Source of the DNA: Nocardia mikamii NBRC 108933
GTDB taxonomy: Bacteria > Actinomycetota > Actinomycetes > Mycobacteriales > Mycobacteriaceae
DNA: 64,000 nt
NCBI RefSeq assembly: GCF_001613505.1
Contig: NZ_BDCM01000025.1
Span: 1-64,000 of the forward strand
Direction: 5' to 3'
A program made the translations under genes and the position numbers. The stretch's first letter is position 1; each line of letters opens with the position of its first letter. This document shows, piece after piece, positions 1-8,271 of the stretch. Below the pieces are notes generated by a model. The model saw nothing but the letters and a program-made list of their open reading frames with translations, did not search any database and was not told where the DNA came from.

Positions 1-1
1 G

Positions 2-136
2 GTCGGCCTGATCGTGTACTTCCTCGGGGCCGTGGCCACGGTGCTGCGAGCCCGCGCTTACACACACATCGCCTACCCACTGCTGTATCTGGTGCCGGTC
101 GTTGCCGCCCTCGCACTGGGGTACGCCGCCGCCTGA
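2..136 (+). CDS. DoxX-like membrane protein, C-terminal end only
   Basis: This is the last 44 codons of a gene that begins before the window. The visible residues read as hydrophobic helices separated by a short polar loop (LRARAYTHIAYPLLYL, then VVAALALGYAAA), with the wording typical of the C-terminus of small four-helix DoxX-like proteins. These are integral membrane proteins of poorly defined role, sometimes linked to redox balance. A GC-rich hairpin follows the stop. The family call rests on only about a third of the protein, so it is moderate; any small hydrophobic membrane protein would look similar. Confidence 0.6.
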   Translation, partial: VGLIVYFLGAVATVLRARAYTHIAYPLLYLVPVVAALALGYAAA

Positions 137-840
137 GCGCCCACCAGTCCCGTCCGCCGCATGCAACCCCATGTGCGGCGGCACGGTGACTGCGCTCACC
201 GAATCTCCCGACCGGGCTCGCCGAAATGGCCCACCACTGAGCGGTGGCGATTATCGGGTTCGCGGTTTCCGGTGGTGGCTCCCAACTCTGCAACTCGAAC
301 GCCAAAACCGTTCTCTACCAAATAATTACGCCACATCCCCCGCCATTCGGCCGATACTGCGGCGCCCCTCTACTGCAGTCCGGGCAGGTTGGCTTCGATC
401 CCGCACGAAGAAGCACCCTGGTTCTGGTAGCTCAGCGCCTGAGGCCCCCGAACACAGCGAGAACCGGCCAGCGCCCTTGACCGGTCGTGGGGCAGTTCGT
501 GCAGGTGCGGTCATGCAGAGCTGATGCTCGCGTGAGGTCAGGGCGTCGTGCAGGGCGCGATTATTACCGGAACCTGGAGAAGTGGCGACGACGGCAGGCC
601 GAGCTGCGGAACCGCGGCGGGCGACCACGGCGGGCGCGTTCCAGCGGGTCCACGCACTGGCGGCACACGGACCAGATGGCGCGCATGCCATTTCATCTCC
701 ACGGCCCAGCAGAGTCCGGCGGGCGCCCGGGACGGCCGGCGTCGGCGCCTGTGCTGCCACCACAACAGCAACACATCGACCTACTCACCACGCGCGGTGT
801 GTCAGCAATCATTCAGCGTTCACGGGTGAATAATCCGCAT
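137..840. other. About 700 bases without a supported gene
   Basis: Apart from the hairpin near its left end I see no gene here. Open frames run through parts of it, but none has recognisable protein sequence, and one of them is just the upstream read-through of the secreted protein at 841. A less GC-rich patch around 305-345 could hold promoter elements; I could not assign boxes. Confidence 0.4.
154..181. terminator. GC-rich hairpin after the DoxX-like gene
   Basis: Arms CCGCCGC (154-160) and GCGGCGG (175-181) are perfect inverted repeats about 18 bases after the preceding stop, and ATG/CAT can extend the stem with a bulge. There is no T-tract, as is common for actinobacterial terminators. 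Its role is inferred from position. Confidence 0.4.
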
Positions 841-1863
841 ATGACATCGATCGGGCTGTCCCGCAGAGCGATGCTCGCCCTGGCGGCGAGCGTACCGTTG
901 AGCGTTGTGGCATCCCGACGCGCAGTGGCCGCCGCCCCGCCGATCCGATACACGATGACGGCGTTCACCAACGCCAGCCAGACCGATATGTCGGTCTACG
1001 AATCCACCGACGCAACGAATTTCCGGCTCGTCCAGGCCGCCGCCTACCGTCCGCCGGACGCCGACCCCGCCGACACCCCGGCAGCGGCGGCCACAACCAA
1101 GAAGGGGTTGTGCCGCGACCCCAGCGTCTTTCGTCACATCGACGGCGAGTACTACGTGACCTACACGACCGCATGGGACGGCGACACCATCGGGTTCGCT
1201 CGCAGCCACGACCGGATCCACTGGGAGTTCCTGTACGAGTACACGATTCCGTTCGGCGGTGTCACCCACACCTGGGCACCGGAATGGTTCGTCGACCGTG
1301 ACGGCACGGTCAGCGTCCTGGTGAACATCAACGACGGCACCCTGTTCCGGCCCTGCGTCATGACCGCGACCACCTCATCGCTGAGCCGGCTGCATTGGAC
1401 CACGCCCATACCGCTGGAAGGCGTCGTTCCCGCGCCGGGCGGCCTCGGCTACATCGACACCACGGTCACGTTGTCGCAGGGACGCTACTACGCGTTCGTC
1501 AAGAACGAGTCGACCAAGAACGTCGAGGTCGCGGTGGCCGACCGCCTGGTCGGCCCGTACACGTTCGCGCGAACCGGGAATTGGGCGCGCTGGGGCGGAC
1601 CGGGCCCGGGACAACCGCGCGAGGGACAGTGCGTGATCCCGCTCCCCGACGGCCGGTGGCGGATCTACCTGGATGCCTACGACCTCGACGAACCCACGCA
1701 CGGTCACTATCTCTACAGCGACACCGTCACCGACGACCTGCTCGGCGAGTGGACCACACCGAAGGACCTGCCCGTCCTGTCCGGTTTCGTCCGCCACTTC
1801 ACCGTGTTACCCGAACAGCTGAACACCGGCCCGCAACCGGAACCGGAACCCGCCACGCGGTGA
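841..1863 (+). CDS. Secreted glycosyl hydrolase family 43-like protein
   Basis: A 340-residue exported protein. The N-terminus reads SRRAMLALAASVPLSVVASRRAVAAAP, a twin-arginine-like signal ending at an AxA-type site near residue 30. The mature part has the repeated beta-propeller wording of GH43/GH32-type five-bladed enzymes: KKGLCRDPSVFRHIDGEYYVTYTT, IGFARSHDRIHWEF, THTWAPEWFVDRDG, YIDTTVTLSQGRYYAFVKNE and REGQCVIPLPDGRWRIYLDAY. The pattern resembles arabinosidase-like proteins, so the substrate is probably an extracellular arabinose- or xylose-containing glycan, which is not determinable here. The frame is open further upstream, but the ATG directly before the signal peptide is the sensible start; a GTG five codons earlier is an alternative. 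It stands alone, with no carbohydrate transporter beside it. Confidence 0.7.
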   Translation: MTSIGLSRRAMLALAASVPLSVVASRRAVAAAPPIRYTMTAFTNASQTDMSVYESTDATNFRLVQAAAYRPPDADPADTPAAAATTKKGLCRDPSVFRHIDGEYYVTYTTAWDGDTIGFARSHDRIHWEFLYEYTIPFGGVTHTWAPEWFVDRDGTVSVLVNINDGTLFRPCVMTATTSSLSRLHWTTPIPLEGVVPAPGGLGYIDTTVTLSQGRYYAFVKNESTKNVEVAVADRLVGPYTFARTGNWARWGGPGPGQPREGQCVIPLPDGRWRIYLDAYDLDEPTHGHYLYSDTVTDDLLGEWTTPKDLPVLSGFVRHFTVLPEQLNTGPQPEPEPATR

Positions 1864-2126
1864 GGACGATCGGGCCGCGGCCTGCCCGCACCGACCAGGC
1901 ACCCACGGCCCCGCTCTCGACACAGTCACCGAACGCGCGGACCGCCGGCGCCAGCGCCCGGTCCGCGGACCAGACCAGGCCACCCTCACGAAAAGCACGC
2001 GGGTGCAACGAAATTGGGGTTCCGATAGTTATCGCACGGAAACAACGACGACGGCTTTGATTCGAGAGTTCGCCCCCGCTGGCCGGTGGTGGTACCGAAA
2101 TCGTCGATCGCGTGTCGCCGACCGCC

Positions 2127-2564
2127 TCACAGCGATCGGGCGATCGCGCCGGCTGCCTGCTGCCGGTCGAGGGCGCGTTGCAGGGTCAGGGTGTCCTCCA
2201 GGACCAGATCGTCCACCAGCTTGCCCCAGCGCAGGGTGAGCCACTGCATCGCGGTGTTGCGGTAGCCGCTGCCATCGGCCAGGGTTCCGCTCACCCGCAG
2301 CTGGACCGCGACCTTCGTTCTCCAGGGCGGGCCGCTGGAGACCACATCCACCAATTCCAGGCGCAGTCCTGGCAGCAGTCGATCGAAGCGAGCGAACCAA
2401 TCGCGAAACGCCTCCGGTCCGCGCAGGTCGGCACCGAGCGGAGTATCGCCGAGAAAGCGGAATCGCAGGTCCGGCGCCGCCATCGCCACGGCGGCGGCAT
2501 GATCGCCCGAGCCGGTGCGGCGCCACGTCCTCCGAACCAGGAACCGTACGATGGTGTGATACAT
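2127..2564 (-). CDS. NTF2-like (SnoaL-type) nuclear transport factor 2 family protein
   Basis: A 145-residue protein of the cone-shaped alpha+beta fold shared by ketosteroid isomerase, SnoaL cyclases and many stress proteins. Visible hallmarks are an N-terminal helix, the stretch DLRFRFLGDTPLGADLRGPEAFRDWFARFDRLLPGLRLELVDVVSSGPPWRTKVAVQLRVSG, and a C-terminal strand ending in MQWLTLRWGKLVDDLVLEDT. No catalytic Asp/His set can be assigned with confidence. The start is the ATG facing the HxlR gene across a 46-base divergent promoter holding a strong inverted repeat, so the two are almost certainly co-regulated and this is the likely target of the HxlR protein. The substrate is unknown. Confidence 0.7.
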   Translation of the reverse strand: MYHTIVRFLVRRTWRRTGSGDHAAAVAMAAPDLRFRFLGDTPLGADLRGPEAFRDWFARFDRLLPGLRLELVDVVSSGPPWRTKVAVQLRVSGTLADGSGYRNTAMQWLTLRWGKLVDDLVLEDTLTLQRALDRQQAAGAIARSL

Positions 2565-2575
2565 AAAATGACTGT

Positions 2576-2600
2576 AAGCAGCTAGCTTGCTTAAAGCAAG
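2576..2600. promoter_or_regulatory. Operator in the NTF2-like/HxlR divergent promoter
   Basis: The 15-base sequence CTTGCTTAAAGCAAG (2586-2600) is a perfect inverted repeat with a one-base centre. A further AAGCA lies at 2576-2580, giving alternating AAGCA/TGCTT half-sites across the whole 46-base gap. HxlR/DUF24 proteins bind such repeats as dimers; binding of the adjacent HxlR protein is inferred from position. Confidence 0.55.
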
Positions 2601-2610
2601 GGACTGGAAG

Positions 2611-3126
2611 ATGGGGCGAACGAACTTTCACGAGATCGCGTGCTCGATCGCGCGTTCGGCGTCGATCGTCGGAGACTCGTGGACCCTGCTGATCCTTCGC
2701 GATGCGGCACTGGGCCTGCGACGTTTCGAGGAGTTGCAGCGCGACCTCGGTATCGCCACCAATGTGCTGAGCCAGCGATTGCAGCGGCTGGTGGACCAGG
2801 GTGTATTGCGCCGTCACCGGTACGAGCAGCGGCCCGACCGATACGAATACCACCTGACCGACAAGGGTCGGGAGTTGATTCCGGTGCTGTTCGCTCTCAT
2901 GGCTTGGGGTGATAAATGGGAGTCCGGGGCCGAGGGGCCGCCGCTTGTTCTGCACCACCGCACGTGCGGTTATCGAGTCGAGGCGAAGGTCACATGCGAT
3001 GGCTGCGGCGGCGAGCTGACGCCGGAATCGGTTGTCTATCAGCCGGGTCCGGGCGGCCGCACCGGCGAGGGTACCGCGCTGATCGCGACCGTGCTGAATT
3101 CCGAGGGCGACCGCACAACACCGTGA
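2611..3126 (+). CDS. HxlR-family winged-helix transcriptional regulator
   Basis: A 171-residue HxlR/DUF24 regulator. The winged helix occupies roughly residues 10-105: CSIARSASIVGDSWTLLILRDAALGLRRFEELQRDLGIATNVLSQRLQRLVDQGVLRRHRY, followed by the wing and YHLTDKGRELIPVLFALMAWGDKW. The tail has CGYRVEAKVTCDGCGGEL, with three cysteines that could sense redox state or bind a ligand. A TTG eight codons upstream is in frame, but the ATG at 2611 follows the purine-rich AAGGGA and leaves the operator outside the coding region, so it is preferred. It probably represses itself and the divergent NTF2-like gene. Confidence 0.85.
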   Translation: MGRTNFHEIACSIARSASIVGDSWTLLILRDAALGLRRFEELQRDLGIATNVLSQRLQRLVDQGVLRRHRYEQRPDRYEYHLTDKGRELIPVLFALMAWGDKWESGAEGPPLVLHHRTCGYRVEAKVTCDGCGGELTPESVVYQPGPGGRTGEGTALIATVLNSEGDRTTP

Positions 3127-3723
3127 ACGAGATCGGTTCCCCGCCGGCGGTTCGCCTCCTGACGCACAAAGGTCCCAGCCGGCGCCCCGCTACGAACGGG
3201 GGTCAACGGCCCGTGCTTGCTTCGCCGCCCAGAGGGGAGCGCCGCGGTCCGGCGCGATCGCTGCTGCTCACCTGACCCGGCGCGTCGGCCTCACCGACCG
3301 CGAAGCCACCGGAATTAGCGTCGAGGGCGTCACCGGCCCGGCCCAGCACTGGCTCGACAACACCGCCCGTGTCAGCGGCTGACCAGCAGCGAAAGAGTCC
3401 GCGGCCAACCCTCGACAGCGCCGGCGCGGGAAAGGAAGAGCAACAGCCACAACCAATTCCACGATGGGCGCGACGGTCCGGCCTGCTAACGGTCATGCGC
3501 TTGCGGCCAGCGGCGGGCGACCGGCTGGTTACACCAGGCACGCACCGCACCGAGGAGCCGGATCCCCTCGCGTGTTCGATCACGCCAAGTCCTACATCGA
3601 TTGCTCCGCGTGGGGCGCGACGGAGTCTCTGGTTTACCGAACTGCGTTTCATCGCATGGTTACGGCACGTTCGAGGTTAGGGACCCGCTGTGGCATCGTG
3701 CGTGAGTTGCCCGGTGCACACGG
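3127..3723. other. About 600 bases without an intact gene; possible C-terminal remnant
   Basis: No intact gene is visible. From about 3254 to 3382 on the plus strand one frame reads as protein-like sequence ending in a stop (GLTDREATGISVEGVTGP, then AQHWLDNTARVSG). It has no start or upstream domain. It may be the tail of a lost gene, but I do not recognise the family. The rest shows nothing I can assign. Confidence 0.3.
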
Positions 3724-4335
3724 CTAGTTCCGGACTCGGTACTTCAGGTGAAGTACGCCCTCGCCACGGACGATCACATGCGGATCCTCCAGGCGGTGTC
3801 GACCGTCGATGCCACCGAAATAGGGCTTGCCAGAACCGAATACGACCGGCACCACGTCCATCGCGACTTCGTCGACCAAGCCGGCCGCAAGGATCTGGCC
3901 GCCTACCTCGCCAGCATTCACAGCGACGTTTCGGTCGGCGGACAACTCGCGGGCCATGGCTACCGCAGCGGTCACGTCGTCGACGAAATGGTAGGAGGCT
4001 TCGGGGTGCCAGTTGTCGGGTTTGGGGCGGTGTGAGACGACAACCACGTGCTCGCCCGCGGGCGGACGGCCCTCCCAGCCGTTCACCAGGTCGAAGAGGG
4101 TACGGCCCATGACGATGGCGCCGATCGATTCCCACATGGCGCGAACGTATTCGGCTGAGGCGGCGGAGACCTTGAAGCGGCTGCCGGTTCCGGAATGGTC
4201 GAATACGTCGTCCATACCGGCCGTGATGGGCGTGTCACCGTTGAAGTACCAGTCGTGCAGCGGGCCGACGTCGTCGTTCTTGTCGGCGATGTAACCGTCA
4301 ACCGAGACGACATTGTGCATGATTACGGTACCCAC
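3724..4335 (-). CDS. RibD C-terminal/dihydrofolate reductase-like family protein
   Basis: A 203-residue single-domain member of the RibD_C superfamily. The N-terminal strand and loop (VIMHNVVSVDGYIADKNDDVGPLHDWYF), the central AIVMGRTLFDLVNGWEGRPPAGEHVVVVSH and the C-terminal VNAGEVGGQILAAGLVDEVAMDVVPVVFGSGKPYFGG are characteristic. Members bind NADPH, but most of the stand-alone actinobacterial ones have no known substrate; it is not the folate enzyme itself. The GTG start has GAGGAG five bases upstream. It lies head-to-tail about 70 bases downstream of the AraC gene and may share its transcript. Confidence 0.8.
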   Translation of the reverse strand: MGTVIMHNVVSVDGYIADKNDDVGPLHDWYFNGDTPITAGMDDVFDHSGTGSRFKVSAASAEYVRAMWESIGAIVMGRTLFDLVNGWEGRPPAGEHVVVVSHRPKPDNWHPEASYHFVDDVTAAVAMARELSADRNVAVNAGEVGGQILAAGLVDEVAMDVVPVVFGSGKPYFGGIDGRHRLEDPHVIVRGEGVLHLKYRVRN

Positions 4336-4407
4336 TGCTGCTCCTCGAGGCTCGTACGTTGTCTTGTCCGATCTTGTCGAGCCCAGCGCGGTGTGGCTTG
4401 TAAAAAA

Positions 4408-5286
4408 TCAATCGGCGGGCATCGGTCCCAGATCGGGCGGAAAGCCCCGATCGACAGGGAACCGGCGACGCAGGGCCAAGTATTCGGTCGGGGTACGGCC
4501 GGTGAAGGCCTTGAACTCACGACTGAAATGCGCCTGGTCGAAGTAGCCCGCCGAGTGCGCCACCTCCGCCCAGTCGACTGGATGCTCGGCGTCGACGGAC
4601 ACGATGAGCCGCGCGAATCGGTAGATCCGCGCCATAGGCTTCGGGGTGATCCCGACATGTGACTTGAACTGTTCGGCAAGGTGATTGCCGCTCACACCCA
4701 TCACATCGGTCAACGCACCGACCGCCACGGTGCCGTGCGAGGCCACCAACCTCGTGCCCGCGTGCCGGACCAGGTCGAGGCCCCGAGGCCAGTCCTGGGG
4801 CAACCGCGAACGCAACTCCCGCTCCACCACCCCCAGCATCTCATCGACAGAGGCGCCGTCACCGACCTGATTTCGGATTCGCTCCACCGACCGTTGCCAG
4901 ACAGCGTCGACCGGCACCCATCGGTCCCGCAGCTCACTCGCGGGCATATCGATGAACGGCGAAAGTCCCCAGGGCTTGAAATGCACCCCCACAACCCGCA
5001 CCCGGTCGGGATACTCGACCACGAACCGCCTGGTCCACACGCCCATGAACCATCCATTGACGAACAGGGCGGGCACCGCCGAGGAATCCGGATCCCACAG
5101 CCGAATCGGTCCAGCAAGGTTGAGAAACAAATGCGCCGATGGCATCGACGGCACATTCATCCGTCGGTGCCGCGGTACCCCCGTCAGACAGTAGATATCA
5201 TCAACGAACAGATCCAACGGCGGCGCAGGAACTCGGCCGACGTAGTGCATAGGGCCAGTCTTGTCGAAGTCCGCCCCCGGTTCCAC
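4408..5286 (-). CDS. AraC-family transcriptional regulator
   Basis: A 292-residue protein with an N-terminal sensing region (about 1-170, including MPSAHLFLNLAGPIRLW and FMGVWTRRFVVEYPDRVRVVGVHFKPWGLSPF, the wording of the DUF6597-type domain) and a C-terminal double helix-turn-helix at roughly 185-275. The second helix-turn-helix is classic: VDWAEVAHSAGYFDQAHFSREFKAFTGRTPTEYLALRRR. The first is weaker but present (GALTDVMGVSGNHLAEQFKSHVGITPK). It is likely an activator of the RibD-like gene immediately downstream on the same strand. Effector unknown. Confidence 0.85.
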   Translation of the reverse strand: MEPGADFDKTGPMHYVGRVPAPPLDLFVDDIYCLTGVPRHRRMNVPSMPSAHLFLNLAGPIRLWDPDSSAVPALFVNGWFMGVWTRRFVVEYPDRVRVVGVHFKPWGLSPFIDMPASELRDRWVPVDAVWQRSVERIRNQVGDGASVDEMLGVVERELRSRLPQDWPRGLDLVRHAGTRLVASHGTVAVGALTDVMGVSGNHLAEQFKSHVGITPKPMARIYRFARLIVSVDAEHPVDWAEVAHSAGYFDQAHFSREFKAFTGRTPTEYLALRRRFPVDRGFPPDLGPMPAD

Positions 5287-5339
5287 TCACCCGGTGCCGG
5301 ATGGACCCCTATGGTGTTCTCAGCCTTCCGCGACTCGCG

Positions 5340-5540
5340 ACCATGGAGTTGCCCATGGCCACCGCCTCCGCACGGTGACAGGTGTCCAGGCCGGTGCGGT
5401 TTCTGCCGTTGGTGCCCGAGAACCCCTTGTCGACGAAGATCCGCTCGGACGTCTCGCCGATGATTTGTGCCCCCGCGGCGACGCGATAGCGGACATCACC
5501 GCCAATCACGCCCTTATCGGCTCCGAGCACACCCGCTGAC
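5340..5540 (-). pseudogene. Remnant of a serine recombinase (resolvase) N-terminal domain
   Basis: Reading leftward, one frame gives ETSERIFVDKGFSGTNGRNRTGLD, the part of the resolvase catalytic domain that follows the active-site serine region (family pattern: DKGxSGTxxxRxGLD). The expected N-terminal serine stretch and the following VAKLDRLARS-type motif are missing or out of frame, and there is no DNA-binding domain. It is therefore a dead fragment of a transposon or integrase gene. The rest of the 5287-5659 gap holds only the upstream region of the LuxR gene. Confidence 0.65.
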
Positions 5541-5659
5541 GGCCGAGTCCGGCGTGGTGGAGATGCGGTATCGGCCTGCGCGCATTTGTACCATCGGAGT
5601 TCGATGACCCGCGTTTCGAACTCATGCGGGCGGTCGGTCACGGATAGGGGGAGACAGCT

Positions 5660-8128
5660 ATGGCATCGCGCCGACCGGAAATCGCGGCGGGCTCCGCCGA
5701 GGAGTTCATCGGCCGCCACCGAGAGCTGGACCACCTCGCCACCGCGTTGCTCGCGAGACGTCGGCTGATCACGGTTGTCGGGCCTGGCGGTATCGGCAAG
5801 ACGCGATTGGTCGCCGAGGCCGTGGATCGATTCCGCAGAGCCACTGAGGATCCGGTCCCGTGGGTTCGCCTGGCACGGCTTCCCAAGGGCGCGGACGCGA
5901 CCGTCGTGGCCGACGAGATCGTGCGCTCGGTGGTCGGCCACGACTTCTCCGGCCGCGCGTCCTGGGAGGCGCTGATCGAGACCTTGACCGACGGCTCCGT
6001 GCCCCAGCCGCTGGTGGTGATCGACAACTGTGAACATGTGCTTGCCGGGGCCGGTGCGGCCATCGCCGCCCTCCTCGACGCCGTACCCACCGTGACCGTG
6101 GTGGCGACGAGCCGGGGACGGATCGGCTGGGTCGATGAGCAAGTCCTGCGTGTCCCGCCGCTCGCCGATCACCAGGCGATCGAATTGTTCTGCCGCCGTG
6201 CCGAATTGACGGGCACGCCGGTCGCGGATACGGAGACGGTCCGATCGATATGCCGGCATCTGAACAATCAACCGCTGCATATCCGTCTGGCGGCGGCGCG
6301 CCTGTTCCGGCAGCCGCTGCGGGCGATCGCGCGCGATCTCACCGGTGAGCAGTCGGATCGTCGGCTGATGTGGTCGGCGGACCCGCAGTTCGGTGCCGAG
6401 GAACGGCATCGGGCGATCGGGGACGTGATCGCCTGGTCGTTCGACCTCTGCGGGGACGGTGAGCGACTGCTGCTGGAGCGGATGTCGGTGTTCGCCCCCG
6501 GCGGCGAACAGGGCAATTCCGATGTCGACGTGGTCGAGTCGGGGGCCGACCTCGATGCCGTCCGGACGATCTGCGGCGGTCCCGACGGTGCGGGCCTGGA
6601 TCTGCCTCCCGAACAGATCGAGGGTTTGCTGGAGCGATTGGCCGATCAGTCGCTGGTGTCCGTGCATCTCTCGGGCGACCGGGCACGCTACTCGCTCCTG
6701 GAGAGTATCCGGGTCTTCGCGCAGCAACGGGTCGCCGTGCGCGACGGCTGCGAGCCACAGCGTCTGGCCGCCCGACATCGTCGCTACTACCGCGACCGCG
6801 TATGTGCCGCTCGCACCGAGTGGTTCAGCCATCGGGAGCGCGAGCTCCTGGATTGGGCGAGCGCCTCGTGGGACGACCTGTTGTCGGCCGTCGAGGGCAG
6901 TATGGTCACTCCCGGCGAGGCGGTGGTCGGTCTGGAAATCGTCCACGGGATGATCGCATTGCGGGTGCCGTTCTTCCGGGGCTCGCTGCGCGATGCGCGG
7001 TGCTGGGCCAAGCAGGCAGTGGAAGCGACTCGCGACGCCGAGCCCGAAGCGAGCCGGTTGCGGCTGGCCACACGGGCGGCGGTGGCGTGGCTCTGCCTGT
7101 GTCAGGGACGACCCGATGACGCGTCGCGCATACTGCGCGAATGCGCCGCCGCCTGCTTGGCGGACGAGGACGCGCAGCGTGCCTGGCTCGCCGACCCGGT
7201 GCCGGATCGAGCGATGCCCGGGGCCGTCGAATTCGCGGCGGGATGCCACCTCATGCTCACGCACGCGGATGTGCGGGCGTTGGTCGTCCTTGCTCGGGCA
7301 CGCGACAAGTTCACCGCGGCAGGCGATTTCGGCAATGCCGCGATGAGCGAGTTGTTCGAGGCGCTCACCGCGGCCTTCCTGGGGAACCGCGACCAGGCTC
7401 GCACCATCACCCGTCGCCACCTCGACAACACGGCACGCGCACAGGGCGAGTGGGCGACATCCTGGGCGGAGATCGCGTGGATCATCGCGGAAACCAAATA
7501 CGGCGACGGACAACGGGCGATCGCGAGAGCACGCTCGACCCTGGCACGCCAGATTTCCATGCGCGACGCCTGGGGCGCGGTGTGGACGGTGCACGCACTC
7601 ATCTGGGCGTTGTCGCGGGCGCTGACCCCCGGCTCGGACGTATCGGCCACAGCCGCCGACACCGCGAAACTGGTGGGCGCCGCCGAAGCGTTGCGGCGCC
7701 GCCTCGGAGTCGAGATAGCCCATCTGCGCCCCTTCGCGACCGAGACCGCGCACGCGATCGAACGTATCCGAAAGGCGCTCGGCCCGAACCGATTCGAGGC
7801 GTTGCGGCAGGAGGGGACCACGCTGCGACCGCCCATGGCGCACGTTGCCCGGCTGGCTCGTGGCGAGGTGTCCCCGGAGGGACGCCGCGCGTCATCGGGT
7901 GGGGCGGCGCGGTCGTGGGATCACCTCACCCGCGCCGAGCAGGAGGTCGCGATCCTGGCGGCCGCAGGGTGGACCAACGCCGCCATCGCCACTCGCCGGG
8001 GCAGTTCCCGTCGCACCGTCGACGCGCACATCGCCGCTGTGCTGCGCAAACTGATGATCGACTCCCGCGAGGAGATCGCCGCCCTGATCCCACCGGGTCG
8101 CCGCGACCGGTCGCTCGCGCAGCGCTGA
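5660..8128 (+). CDS. Large ATP-binding LuxR-family transcriptional regulator
   Basis: An 822-residue regulator with an AAA/NB-ARC type ATPase and a C-terminal DNA-binding domain. The Walker A motif is GPGGIGKT (41-48), the Walker B region LVVIDNCEH (118-126), and the ATSRGRIG motif follows. A winged-helix region comes at about 240-330, then a long helical part typical of TPR-like sensor domains. The C-terminus (about 755-822) is a LuxR helix-turn-helix: HLTRAEQEVAILAAAGWTNAAIATRRGSSRRTVDAHIAAVLRKL. The start has GGGGGAG upstream. No target can be named; it is followed by the decayed gene at 8272. A large opposite-strand open frame here is only a shadow. Confidence 0.88.
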   Translation: MASRRPEIAAGSAEEFIGRHRELDHLATALLARRRLITVVGPGGIGKTRLVAEAVDRFRRATEDPVPWVRLARLPKGADATVVADEIVRSVVGHDFSGRASWEALIETLTDGSVPQPLVVIDNCEHVLAGAGAAIAALLDAVPTVTVVATSRGRIGWVDEQVLRVPPLADHQAIELFCRRAELTGTPVADTETVRSICRHLNNQPLHIRLAAARLFRQPLRAIARDLTGEQSDRRLMWSADPQFGAEERHRAIGDVIAWSFDLCGDGERLLLERMSVFAPGGEQGNSDVDVVESGADLDAVRTICGGPDGAGLDLPPEQIEGLLERLADQSLVSVHLSGDRARYSLLESIRVFAQQRVAVRDGCEPQRLAARHRRYYRDRVCAARTEWFSHRERELLDWASASWDDLLSAVEGSMVTPGEAVVGLEIVHGMIALRVPFFRGSLRDARCWAKQAVEATRDAEPEASRLRLATRAAVAWLCLCQGRPDDASRILRECAAACLADEDAQRAWLADPVPDRAMPGAVEFAAGCHLMLTHADVRALVVLARARDKFTAAGDFGNAAMSELFEALTAAFLGNRDQARTITRRHLDNTARAQGEWATSWAEIAWIIAETKYGDGQRAIARARSTLARQISMRDAWGAVWTVHALIWALSRALTPGSDVSATAADTAKLVGAAEALRRRLGVEIAHLRPFATETAHAIERIRKALGPNRFEALRQEGTTLRPPMAHVARLARGEVSPEGRRASSGGAARSWDHLTRAEQEVAILAAAGWTNAAIATRRGSSRRTVDAHIAAVLRKLMIDSREEIAALIPPGRRDRSLAQR

Positions 8129-8271
8129 ACGGGCCGGCGTGGTCGGTACGGGTACCTAGGTAGGCGCGGGGCACTACCGATTTCGAACGAGCCCGATTCG
8201 ATTACCGTGCCCGACTGCCGGATCCGCCGCTTGGAAACGAGCGACGGCCATACGCGATCGGGAGGGTAGCG

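Noticed and set aside
419-480. tRNA-like words (GGTAGCTCAG)
   Set aside because: The rest of a cloverleaf, including a TTC-arm and acceptor stem, is absent.
487-840. Longer N-terminus for the GH43-like protein
   Set aside because: The added 118 residues have no domain wording and would bury the signal peptide; the ATG at 841 sits directly before it.
5309-7843. 844-codon open frame on the minus strand opposite the LuxR gene
   Set aside because: It is arginine/glycine-rich nonsense typical of the shadow of a high-GC gene. The forward frame has complete ATPase and LuxR motifs. Only its left end has meaning, as the resolvase remnant.
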